From Acridotheres tristis (Eukaryota > Chordata > Aves > Passeriformes > Sturnidae), in assembly GCA_037013685.1 (NCBI GenBank), contig CM072894.1, positions 9,116,841-9,180,840 on the forward strand: 64,000 bases of DNA, given 5' to 3'. Both the position numbers and the translations under genes were made by a program. Below, piece after piece: positions 12,845 to 22,805 of this stretch. The first letter of the stretch is position 1; each line of letters starts with the position of its first letter. A model generated the notes under the pieces. The model did no database searches. It had not been told where the DNA came from and saw only the letters and a program-made list of their open reading frames with translations.

Positions 12845-15271
12845 CCAGCACCTAGTACTGTTTTCTAATTGAACCACTGGGTCTCTTATTCAAATCACTA
12901 TTTTTAATTATTGACACATAAAAGAATCAAGTATGACGCTTCAGCAATAAATTAGCATCACATTAGAGGGAAATAATCTGAACATATTCACTGATGTTGT
13001 CAGCTGATGACTTACTAACATGACTTCAATGTGCACAATTATGGCTGTTGAAATAACCAGTCCAGGTTTTCCAGCAGTTTGCAGGCAAGTTGAATAACAA
13101 ACAAGGGTGACCAAACAGTCTAAGATGACAATTGGTCTCCTTTCAGGATCCAGTCCAATGCTCATTTAGGCAAGAGGTCACTTAATTTGTACTTCCCTGG
13201 ACAATGGATCAGGGCCTTACTAAGAGATTTAAAGGTGGGAGAAGCCATCCTTTCCTTGGTCTCTGAAAGAACTTCCAGTGAAGGACAATAAGGACAATGG
13301 CATTGTTTAAATCTGTGACAAATTGCAGGATAAACTGAAAATAAAGCAAAAGCACTAGGCTGGAGACATGCTGACTTGAGTGCATCCTTTTGCACCTTGC
13401 CCAAAAATGTCAGCATTAGGGGTTAATCTCCCCATGATAAACATGCAAAGCCAGGTTACTGACTCTCCTGCCCTATACATGCACACAACTGTTTTAGGCA
13501 GGCTACCTGCACAGCTTTTAATATACTGACCATTCTTTTCTAGCGAAATTAAGGGGATATAAGAGAATTAGGAGATGGTCAGACAAGCTCTGACCTCAGT
13601 GGAGCAGACACCAGTAGAGCCCAGACAAGCTGGAAGGAAAAGGGGAAATGGGCCAGGGTTTTTCAGTGTTGCAGGTACTAACAAGCACAAGCTCCTGCTG
13701 CTGCCGAGTACCAGGAATGAGGGATTACACACAACATTCTGCACAGGGTCAAGGCCTTTATCTGCTTGCCAAGATAAAACCCTTGAAAAGCATTTGCTGT
13801 GTGTGATAACACAATCCAAGATCATGTGCTCTCTCATATTACAGCCAAACTCTCAGAAAGATGAGCATTATATTCAGGCACTTCCTCTGAAAAGGAGAGC
13901 TCATGAAATATGCAGGTCTTTGCTGTGTGTTTTGTTCTTCATGCCATCTATTCCCTCTCCCATGAAACTGCTCTGCTTCTGTCCATGGGGATGGGAAATG
14001 CAGAGATTTCCTGTCCAGCACCACCTTGGCAGGGTGTCATGTGTGGCAGCTGAGAGCTGTGCCAGGGCACTCCCCTGATCTGCAGTCCTCGTAGGTCAAC
14101 ACTTTCACAGCCACTGTGAGATGGAAGATTTAATCTGCTTGTTCCAACTCAAATGTTATTTTTTTTATCCCCACGCTTTTCAATCATAAACAATTATCTA
14201 TGAAAAAACAAATTAGGTATGAGATTTCTCTCACCTTTCAGCAGTGTTTTGAAATTCTGTCTGCATTGTCTTTAGGTTTTCTGCTCCATCTTCTGCTCTT
14301 CCAACTGCTGCTTGGCAACACAGATAGCTGTGCAAAATATGAGCTCCTGAAGACTGTGCACTTCAATAAAATTTTAACCAGAGGCAAGCATGCAAAGTAA
14401 TTGAAATGCAGTGTTTCAACAGCATAATTACAGGTTTGCTTTGATTTTTTTTATTGTGAGTGAACGATTCTGTCTGATTAAGACAACACAGTTTCTGCCC
14501 AAGTGGATCAAGTCAGGCATGTGCAAGAACATGCAAGACCAAAGCCTTGTTGGTCTGGGGACTGTTGTGACATCTCCACTGCAAAAGGACACAATTCACT
14601 GCTTGCCTTGCACAGTGGCTCCTAAATCCCATCCAGTACCCTGCATGGTGTGGCAGGAGCTAATTCACTCTGTTTAATACTAAGCATAGGGGGTGTAGAG
14701 GGATTTAGTTACTAGCTAAAAATCAGGATATATGAACAGTCCCCTGCAATACTCCTGGCAATTTAATTTGGCCTGAGGAAATTTTTGTCACCATTAGAGA
14801 ACACAAAATGTGTTGGTTTCACAGAGTCTTCACTATTTCTGTGATACAAGGTTTTTCCCTGTGCATGACCAGCCTTTTTTTTTTCTAAGAAATCCATTTT
14901 TCATTCCATCTAATGAATTACTTTCCAGAAAAAAAACAAAACTGTTTTTCCATTTCTTTTCATTATATAATTTGCCTTTCAGATAGAGCTGGCATTAAAA
15001 AATAACCAGGTTTCATAAGGGATAAAATAGCTCAGAAGCTTTTTCTTAGATTCTTACATTTTTTTCTCCACATATTCTCATATATTCAACTCATTCTTCA
15101 TTTTGTTTTTTTTTTGCAGACTTTATTTTCCACATTCTCAAATTATCTTATGTTTTCCTTCTGATGTTTTTATATTGTTGCCTTGAGCTCTACAATACTG
15201 TATGTACTAACTGGACCCCAAGTAGGTGAACTGCACTTCCCAGGTTGGAGTTATGAGAGGGTTTCTAGCAG
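12845..15271. other. Single-copy DNA with one long unsupported open frame
   Basis: The longest open frame of the window (167 codons, +, 13575-14078) lies here. It has no recognisable domain, no signal peptide and no clear promoter or splice context. Another 89-codon frame overlaps it on the minus strand. I regard both as chance in a moderately GC-richer patch. Confidence 0.45.
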
Positions 15272-15304
15272 AGTCTCTCTCCCTCTCTTGCCTCTCTCTC
15301 TCTT
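15272..15304 (+). repeat. CT-rich simple sequence tract
   Basis: An imperfect (CT)n tract runs through 15272-15304. It is a microsatellite-like pyrimidine run with several interruptions. Confidence 0.8.
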
Positions 15305-16007
15305 TTTATTAATCTTTGATAACTCTCTTTTTGATCTGCACACTACACCCTTCTAATTTACGGATGCTTTTAAACCTCAGGCATGGGATTACTTCATTTG
15401 ATTCATGGAAGTCCATGAGCAGTTCAAATTAACCTTTTGCTTCCTTGGAGGAAAAAAAAATTTACTTGGGGGATTTGGTTCACCTGTTGAGAAAGAAGCT
15501 GTCTCTTCTTATTTACTGAGATTGCCTCAGCACCACAGAGATGACTCATGCAGACCCTGAAGGGTTTAGGTGGCACCATAAATTCACTGCTGGACACCAT
15601 GGACCCTGTCCAGAGCAAACTGAGGTCGAAAAAATCATTCCTGTTGACTCCGGTGCCAAACCTACATTGCCCTGAGTGCACTTTGTTCCCAGGGAAATTA
15701 ATGGAAGATGGTGTTTGGTGTATCAAAGAACCATCAAAAGGTGACACCTTAGTGGTTTGTCTACAGAAAAACAACAGCAGAAAGTGACATCATCACACCA
15801 GTGACAATTGTATCCTCTGACTTTTCCATATCTGTTCACCATCATTTTTTTCAAAAAGATCCCCAGAAAAAGATGTCTAAAATACGTGTTAAGCCTTGCT
15901 TTTCTACCAACCCACTAAGCAGGCACAAAATTTACTGCAGTAAAATGAGGAAAAGGGTAACTCCCTAATGGCAAAAGGCATAGAGATCTCTTGAAAGGAA
16001 AACTTAC
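15305..16007. other. Single-copy DNA; intronic flank of the next candidate exon if real
   Basis: Short open frames occur on both strands at 15424-15787, with no family motif. No repeat is recognised. Confidence 0.45.
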
Positions 16008-16091
16008 CCAGGATGGCAGGTAAAGGTCTACAGGGTTGATCTTCTGGTTCTCACTCACTTCTAAGAGTGCAAGGGGCTGCTTTGTTGGGGT
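16008..16091 (-). CDS. Candidate internal coding exon, phase 0-0 (unidentified gene)
   Basis: Read on the minus strand, a very good acceptor (pyrimidine-rich tract ending CTCTTTTCTGCAG, just above 16091) leads into 84 bases. These are closed by a strong donor, TGG|GTAAGT, with GT at 16007-16006. The 28 codons are fully open in the phase-0 frame and read TPTKQPLALLEV and then INPVDLYLPSW. By hand count about 17 of 28 third positions are G or C, higher than the AT-rich surroundings, as expected of coding sequence. Exact divisibility by three would make it skippable without a frameshift. No family is recognised. It could be a cassette exon of an unidentified gene, a lncRNA exon or a decoy. Confidence 0.3.
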
Positions 16092-16895
16092 CTGCAGAAA
16101 AGAGCTAAGGAAAGCATTCACACTGAAAGGCTGAAAGAGTTTGCCTGTGAGCAAAACCAATATGATGGCTCCATTTCCTGATGCATATATCAGAATTTAT
16201 ATCAGCCTGCAAGCTCTCAAGCACTGGATGTGGTTGCTGTGTTTGAGAAACAGCTAAATCAGAGGTTTTTCGTCCCTGTCTCTGTCACACCACAGTGCTG
16301 ACAAAATAAAACAAGGCAAGGGGTGAAAGAAGAGCAAACACTGAATTTTGTTTCTGCTTTTCTAAGCATTTTACAACAAGAACAGGGCAATTAGAAAATG
16401 AACCCAGAAACTGGGTTAGTATTAGCTATTTCTTTCTCTCTGAGTTTCTCCTCTGTTCCCCTCAGCATTCAGAGACAAATCTGATTCTTTAAATCTGGTC
16501 CAGAGCCCTGGCCTAATTGCTTGACTGCAAACTATTTTACATAGCTTAATTGTATTGCTCAAAAACTATCCCTGTGCATATACCATTTTATAAGCCTGCA
16601 AAAAAAGCCACAGACCTAGGAGGGCAGCAGCACTTTGTAAGGGTTTAATACAATGCCACATTGTGTGCACCCAGCAGGGCAGATCAGGGCCATAGCAGAA
16701 GCTCTTTCTTTTACAGCTTTTCCACTCAGACCATCCATTTTCTGCCTCCAATAGCACAGGTTGCCACTGCATTAAAAAAAATCTGAAAGCACGAGAAATG
16801 TCAGGATGAATGTTGTCCTTTCATCTTCATAGAAGCTGCTTCCTGGCATTAAATTTGAGTGCTGTCCCCTGCATGGCTTATCCTACTTCATTGCT
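16092..16895. other. Single-copy DNA, nothing identified
   Basis: Directly above 16091 on the plus strand is the purine-rich complement of the acceptor tract. No other feature is recognised. Confidence 0.5.
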
Positions 16896-16899
16896 GTAG

Positions 16900-17020
16900 C
16901 CTACCTGCCTCTGCCTCTTAATGAATCAGCACTCAATAAATCCTGGCTTGGTCCATTGTACTTGTTCACTTGTAGCTGATGATAATACACAGGGAATGCC
17001 TTCACCCGGGGCTTATTGTG
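16900..17020 (+). mobile_element. Possible ancient LINE reverse-transcriptase trace
   Basis: The plus strand reads C-T-C-S-L-V-A-D-D-N-T around 16957-16989. This resembles the CR1-clade catalytic neighbourhood (C-T-x-S-x-F-A-D-D-T-K). The nucleotide wording just upstream (TCAATAAATCCTGG at about 16933-16946) loosely tracks the FINDLD block. Similarity fades after about 17000. This is weaker than the two antisense relics elsewhere in the window and could be coincidence. Confidence 0.2.
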
Positions 17021-17702
17021 CCAAGTCACAGTGCACATCAGTAGTTCATCCAAGACTATATAAGATATGCAGGGTATCTCATTTGGGCACTATTTTCTTG
17101 CTCTTGATCCCCCAGGGTGCGGGTGTTTTGCAGTCAGAAAGCCTCAGAGGCTTTGTGGAGGACAACTTAATGCCATTTATTAGAGCTGGCTTTACAAGGA
17201 GAGATTAGCACAGAAAATCTTGTGTCCTTCTGGATTGTAGACACTATGAGCAGTTAAACACCCATGGGGCCTCTGCTGTGTGTGCAGCACACCATGTCCA
17301 TGGAAAGAGATTCTGCCCTTTGTCATCCAACTTCTTGGGTGACTTTCCTCCACCAAAACCACTCTGTTCATCCCTTCCACTGTCAAAGAGCACGGGTGCT
17401 CACATGACAGCTCCTTGCTGCACTCCTGGCTAAAGGCAAGGCCACGGAGGTGAGGCAGTGGTGGAACAGAGCAGGACCTGCCTCAGGCTCCTCTGCTCAC
17501 TGAGCTGGTGTGTTTATCCCATGGCTGGCAGGTTTGTGCAGCACAGCACAGGCTGAAGGTCACTGAGTGTGCAGCACAGCAGAGCACAGCAATACTGGCC
17601 ATCCACAGACTGGAACTGCATCTGCTCTTTCACATCCAGAGCTGTCTGGGACACAGATCCAAGATCTTCCTCCCTTCTTCCTTCTGCTTTGCTTCTCTGC
17701 AG
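17021..17702. other. GC-richer patch, no identified gene
   Basis: Open frames lie on both strands, including a 145-codon minus-strand frame at 17514-17951 that contains a charged stretch but no family motif. The 3' end carries a long pyrimidine tract leading to the acceptor at 17702. Confidence 0.4.
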
Positions 17703-17858
17703 AAGGCAAATGCCCTCATAAATCAGTCTGTGCAAGTTCTTCAGGAAATGACTCAAATTGCCAAAGGGAATGAAGGAACAGCAGCAACTAGTGACACCAA
17801 AAGCCACACCTGGACCTGCACTAGCAGCAAAACGTGCAAGGTTTATAGATATTACTGA
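17703..17858 (+). CDS. Candidate terminal coding exon (unidentified gene)
   Basis: An excellent acceptor (long CT-rich tract at about 17665-17700 ending CTTCTCTGCAG) is followed by an in-phase open frame of 51 codons ending in TGA at 17856-17858. It reads KANALINQSVQVLQEMTQIA and then a Ser/Thr/Lys-rich tail ending VYRYY. The first third could form a short amphipathic helix. No poly(A) signal follows closely and no upstream partner exon is clear. The same DNA is also open on the minus strand, which weakens the case. Confidence 0.17.
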   Translation, partial: KANALINQSVQVLQEMTQIAKGNEGTAATSDTKSHTWTCTSSKTCKVYRYY

Positions 17859-17911
17859 GCCAATGCAGAAAACACAGCTGAAGTCATCAGCCCACGGTGA
17901 AGCAAACTTAC

Positions 17912-17986
17912 TGTGCTGTGGCACCGGTGGAAGATTTTTCTTCAAGGTCAAATGATTCCAGAGGTTTTAGAAGAAGAAGAAAATGT
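17912..17986 (-). CDS. Candidate internal exon (unidentified gene)
   Basis: On the minus strand an acceptor (TTATGTTACAG) at 17987-17988 and a good donor (CACA|GTAAGT, GT at 17911-17910) bound 75 bases. One frame is open, reading HFLLLLKPLESFDLEEKSS, with one base before the first codon and two after the last. Its phases do not join directly to the candidates at 21141 or 16091, so either more exons intervene or some of these are decoys. Confidence 0.15.
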
Positions 17987-18827
17987 CTGTAACATAAGTG
18001 TACAGTCCTAGTTTCATGCTGCTCTTTTTTATCTCCCCACCAGCCTAGTGTGTCGAGACATATGAATGGATTATGCACAGCCTTGAACTGCCAAACACTT
18101 GACTGCAATGAAAAGCATAAAATTACAGCATGGTGTAGAATGGATGTAAGAAGGAAAAGAAAAAGGAGGAGAAATAATGAGGTATCAGGATGGCTCATTC
18201 TCTTCTGCATAATTTGAGTGACTACAGAAGAAGACAATGTGTCCTACTGTCACCCTTGCTCCCTACATTAGCTCTTTAGGTTTAATATGCAGCCCAGTCT
18301 GCAAAATCAAGCACAAGGCTCAAGTGCAGTTAAAGAAGTGGAGCAGAGTTGAGGTTGCCTCCATATTCACAGTCAGATACATTAAAGAGGGTGTACAGGT
18401 GTTTATTTGTTCCTAGCAAAGGTAGAACCCACCAGATGTCTGGTGTAAAAGTGTTTAGTTGTGGCTGACCTCCCTTACAAAATACTACACAGCTATGGTT
18501 TATGGGGTAGCTGTGGCTCAGCCTTGTGACTTCACTCATTTTTGATGAACAACTCCTGTCTTTTCAAAAATTCTTTCAGGAAATGGAAGAACACTGTCTC
18601 TCTCTTACAATCAGAAAGCAGGCAGTAGTGGCAGTCCCACGTAGTCTTATTTTACAGTAAATAGGAAGGAATAACATGAATATTGCCATGTGCAAACGTA
18701 GAAAATTTCTCTTTTTCAGAGTTGTGCAACATTACTAGGGAAGTCAAGGCCAGAATCATATAAATCCCCCAAATTTCCAGTAATTCAATATTACCATTTT
18801 CTTAGAACAGTGTGACACTATATACAG
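17987..18827. other. Single-copy DNA, nothing identified
   Basis: A minus-strand open frame (17908-18237) passes through and has a Leu/Phe-rich stretch caused by an A-rich plus strand. No repeat or gene is recognised. Confidence 0.5.
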
Positions 18828-19240
18828 GTGTCCCAGCAGGGGAGACACAGCAGTGAGACAAAAAAGCTGCTAGTGAGCAGAACTGCCTTTATCACCCACT
18901 TAAATGAACTAGTCAAATTGCCTCTGTTTGACTTCACTGGCAGTGTGCTTCAGTGCAAACACAAGCACAAGCTGAAAAAGAAATGGACTCTGTTGCAGTA
19001 TTTACAGCTCTTAGCACAAGCTGCTTTGCGTGAGAACTTATTAATTGCCAGCAAAATCAGGGGAATATGTTCTGTGTGTGTCAGCTCAGCATATATTGTA
19101 CATAATTGCACATTTGAGCCACACGGTTGTTTATGTCACTTTGTAATCACGCTAATAATTACCAAACAACCAAGTAATTCAATGAACAGTAAATGTAACA
19201 TTTAATTACTTTATTAATTTCCACATAACGTGGAAAAAGG
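18828..19240. promoter_or_regulatory. Candidate conserved non-coding element with long open frame
   Basis: This AT-rich block keeps several CpGs and many TAAT/ATTA words, notably around 19140-19230, and is crossed by a 125-codon plus frame (18828-19205). The frame has a Lys-rich middle (CKHKHKLKKK) but no family signature. High AT content with retained CpG and dense homeodomain-type words is the usual look of vertebrate developmental enhancers. No alignment was possible here, so this is inference. Confidence 0.22.
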
Positions 19241-20739
19241 AAAATAACTGGCTCAATCTATAATTTCACTGTGCTCACAAACCCTATCTTTATGCAGATA
19301 TATGGGAGAAATTATCAAAACACAACACAGGAGATGCACAAACATAACTCAGGGTTTGCTTGATGTTTTTCATGTTGGCATCTCTCCTGCATGGAGCTTT
19401 GAAAATTTATCCTATAACGTCAGGCAACTTCAAGGCATCCTGAACTTCGAAAATTAAAAGAAGAAAAAAAAATTCTGTACTGAGATACAAATTCCACCTT
19501 CTGTCAGGAACTTACTGATTAAAAAACTCTTTATAGGTTAAGCCAACCATTACATTTTTATGTTGCTATATATTTCACAGCATAAAAAATAAAATATTTT
19601 CTCCATAAAACCTTTCAAAACCGTAAATACTAGCACACTCCACAGCTCCAGACGAAGTTGCAATTTATTATTTATCTGTTTTTATATTCTGCTATGGTAT
19701 CTTTTCCTTTTATAAGCCTGGCAAGTTTCCCACAGAAGTTTCTTCGTCAGCAGTTGTTTTAAACTACAGCCCTTCATACTCCATGCTACTCTATGCTGAA
19801 CCAGTCCTCAAGAACTAAGTAATTTTTAGCAGCAACGTGTCTTGGTTTGGGGAGACACAACAAACTCTCTGCAGTTAATGAGCATTAAGCTTTTTAAAAT
19901 TCATCATTCTGAACCACACCTGAATTCATGCTGAGTGTGGTTTTTTTCACAAGCATTTCTTCATTCAGGCTGCATTTGGTAAATATGCACAAGACAGAGC
20001 TCGAGTTTTCAGGGGCAGATTTTGCCAGACAGCTGTATCCACTCTCAGAGGGAGCATAAAATCCTGACCTCAAGGTTCTCTACCTGGAGCCTCTCTCATC
20101 TAGAACTCAGCCAAAGAGTGGGCTGTGACACCAGAAGTGCATTTGAAATCTCTGTAGCATGGAAACACAGAAGCCCCTAAAGTCCTTAAGGCTGTTCCTC
20201 CTAGCAAGTGCTCCTGGATGCATCTGAGCATTGCCAGAACACAGTGTTTTGTGTTCTCACAACAGTTTTTCCTGGTGAGTGAAGGCTGCCCATCTCCAGC
20301 CAGCCACCACATGGTGTGTTTGACTGCCAGTGACAATGGCAAAAGGCCCAGGCCAGCTCCCACAGGCTGTGATGGTCAAAGGAGTCAGCCAAACTCTCCT
20401 TTGTCCTGATTATTTGTGCTTTCTGGAAATTGCACAGTGACGATCTTAAAAACTTAATCTTTTATTGAGGCTGCTATTTAATAAGAGGGCAAATGGGAAG
20501 GGGCTAGCACCTCTTAAAATACAGCCTAGAAAATGTGAAAGTGACACACCCCAGATCAGAGCTGAGGCCCACCTGTACCCACCCCAGAAAAGTCACTGCA
20601 GATAAGCCTAGAAGCTATCTCCTCTCAAAATCGATTTTTAGCTCATCTCTTCATTTATAAAAATAGTTTGTACTCGGTTTATATTTTCGCTAAACTTTCA
20701 GACGTGCATTGACAATTGACCAGTTGGTTACTTTAGCAA
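19241..20739. other. Single-copy DNA, nothing identified
   Basis: A stretch at 20205-20273 has acceptor-like and donor-like (CTG|GTGAGT) ends and is open in two frames. I regard it as a decoy. The wording GTGTCTTGGTTTGGGGAGAC near 19847 resembles the start of some passerine LTRs, but nothing LTR-like follows. Confidence 0.45.
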
Positions 20740-21107
20740 TAGATGAAATAAGAAAGTAGTGAAATAGAATTAATATAAAAAGGCTTCAGTGTAAAATGCT
20801 TTGCTTTGTCCTTGATGCTTAACACTCATATATTTCAGCTCATCTACTTTATTTATTATACTTTCACTTATCCTTCACACTGACACACAGAAGTTCTTAG
20901 TTCAGAGAATATAGTACAATGCGAAGGGTTATGAACATAAAAAATGCATTAGAGAAAAATGTAAATGCTCAGATTTTTCTTGATATTTAATGCTCATATC
21001 TCTCAATTCCTCCAGTGTATTTATTAGACCTTCATCTTATCCCTCACCATTGCTTTGACAGTAAAAACTTCTTGTTCATCGAGAGGTATGACTTTGTGCT
21101 GAGTATT
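20740..21107 (+). repeat. Diverged two-unit tandem duplication, period about 168 bp
   Basis: Unit 1 (about 20740-20905) and unit 2 (about 20906-21107) share ordered blocks at a nearly constant offset. CTTGAT lies at 20811 and 20979 (offset 168). TATTTATTA lies at 20850 and 21019 (offset 169). ACTTATCC/TCTTATCC followed by TCAC comes next, then TTCTTAGTTCA against TTCTTGTTCATCGAG. Many substitutions and small indels separate the copies, so the duplication is old. I recognise no repeat family. It lies just downstream, on the minus strand, of the candidate exon at 21141. Confidence 0.72.
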
Positions 21108-21140
21108 GAATAGCACTCAGGCTGCAATTGCTTAACTTAC

Positions 21141-21326
21141 CTTGGGGCTTGGAGCTGGAGAAACTGCTTCTGAGAGAAGAATCTGAGGATTTCCTGCTGT
21201 TACCGACAGCCATTCAGCTGACTTTAGGTTTTAAGAGCTGATTTTCAAAGTTTTTTTGATAATGTATGTAAAGATACCTTACTGCTGATCTAAAACCAAA
21301 GCTGAAACAAAAATCTCACTAATTTC
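21141..21326 (-). CDS. Candidate 5' exon with start codon (unidentified gene)
   Basis: On the minus strand a very strong acceptor (tract ending GCTCTCTCTTTCAG above 21326) leads into 186 bases closed by a near-ideal donor, CCCCAAG|GTAAGT (GT at 21140-21139). The first ATG in the segment is at 21213-21211, with an in-frame TGA immediately upstream and G at +4. From there the frame is open for 24 codons plus one base and reads MAVGNSRKSSDSSLRSSFSS, a Ser-rich, basic, presumably disordered N-terminus. The first 113 bases would be 5' untranslated. Downstream exons would lie at lower coordinates, starting with two bases of the split codon. No family is recognised. Confidence 0.3.
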
Positions 21327-22734
21327 CTGAAAGAGAGAGCAAGAAGGGTCTCTAGAACTGAGACAGTTGATAATAACTACTGCTACTCCTATGAAAAAGA
21401 AAAAGTAATGAAAAGATAATCATTTGACTAAGACAGGGTGTTGAAATGTTGATAGAAATCTAACTTACATAATACAAAGACAAATGCAGAGGATTAAAAT
21501 ACCATATAATTTTGAAACCATTACAATATGCCTGAGTGATTCTTTATTAGGGAGCCTCAAAAAAGCATGTAATTTCATCTTCTACAAAAGCTGTAATCTC
21601 TCTGCTGGGTGTGTTAAAAATGGCATTTCAACCTCCCCTGTGAAAGTCTTTGATTTTGTGAGTTTCTGTCAGGCTGGTCTCATTACTTTAATGCATTTTG
21701 TGTATATTGTAATAACATAAATGTTTTAATGCATTTCTTCTCAGATCAATCTGGACAGTTATCTTTAAATCAGTCTCGTGTAACGTTAGGTAAAGAAGTT
21801 ATAATTGGATCAAGGGGAACTACTGGCAATGAAGAAGCATTTAAACTTTATTTTGTTCATTTCCCTCTAGAAGAACTTGCAGTAATAGACTTCTGAAAAC
21901 TACTCTTAGTTATATTTTTTAGTTCGTGACTTTTAGAAAACACTTATGTGAGATAAATGAATTTGGAAATGAACATGAAGTGCAAGCTATAATGCAAATC
22001 TCTCTCACAAATCACTTGCAAACCATTTTTATAAAATGCAATTAGCCATGTACAATGATGGCAAGAGACATACTTTTGAACAACTGGAAGCCATCATACT
22101 CAGCCTGTCAAGAAATAGCCTCCAGAGAGCATGGAGCTGCAGAAGAGAAACCTCACTGCTCTTTAGAAAGTGAGGCTGATTTCTGAGGATTATTAGAGTG
22201 AGGAATTTTGTTTGACAGGTGGCATCACTACCCTTTGTACAAAATTTCTAACTCAGTATGAAGGAATTGGATCTAGTCAGAAAGATAAAACTCCGTGAGG
22301 TCTCGGGAAGCCTCAGACCTGCAATTTTTTTTCATCAAAGTCTGGCCCCCTCCACTGAGGTTGCTAAAATATGTCACTGAGTACCGGAGCACAGTGTTGC
22401 AAGCATGAGTTGGGTCCTGAAAAAAACTCATCCAGCACAATGGCCATGTCACCAGCAAACCATCAGCACTATCTGGAAGCAAATGTCACCATTAAAAGGG
22501 TCTCTCCAATTTATATATACTCTTATATATAAAGGTGATGGCAATCTGACAATATTTAACCTATCTTGAGCATATAATTGAAGGAATAATAATGATAAAT
22601 TACTGAATATAAGAAGGATATCTTGAAGTGCTGTTATAACCACTCACATGCCATTTTACTGCCATGTGAAAACTCTACTTCTGTAAGCCTACCATCATTC
22701 TAATGAAATAAATAGCTTATTCATTAGAGAAGAA
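21327..22734. other. Single-copy DNA, nothing identified
   Basis: AT-rich sequence with no repeat family or convincing exon. Confidence 0.5.
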
Positions 22735-22753
22735 TAAAAGCTTGAAGCTTTTA
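22735..22753. repeat. 19-bp near-perfect palindrome
   Basis: TAAAAGCTT, G, AAGCTTTTA: 9-base inverted arms around a single central base. It contains two overlapping HindIII-type AAGCTT words. It may form a small cruciform, but no function is assigned. Confidence 0.8.
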
Positions 22754-22786
22754 GAGTTCAGCTGGGCATAATTTACTGATAGTAGC

Positions 22787-22805
22787 AAAAAAAAAAAAAA
22801 AAAAA
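22787..22805 (+). repeat. Poly-A tract (19 A)
   Basis: An uninterrupted run of 19 A. An AATAAA lies about 50 bases upstream (22733-22738), but no recognisable retrocopy precedes it. Confidence 0.9.

Noticed and set aside
13575..14078. Longest open frame of the window (167 codons, +)
   Set aside because: It has no domain, no coding bias that I can see and no splice or promoter context. Another frame overlaps it on the other strand.
19845..19875. Start of a passerine LTR (GTGTCTTGGTTTGG)
   Set aside because: The following bases do not continue the LTR, and no other end is found.
20205..20273. Exon-like segment with CTG|GTGAGT donor (+)
   Set aside because: The acceptor is mediocre and two frames are open at once, so there is no coding preference.
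22733..22805. Processed pseudogene end (AATAAA then poly-A)
   Set aside because: No open or recognisable retrocopy precedes it, and the spacing is long.
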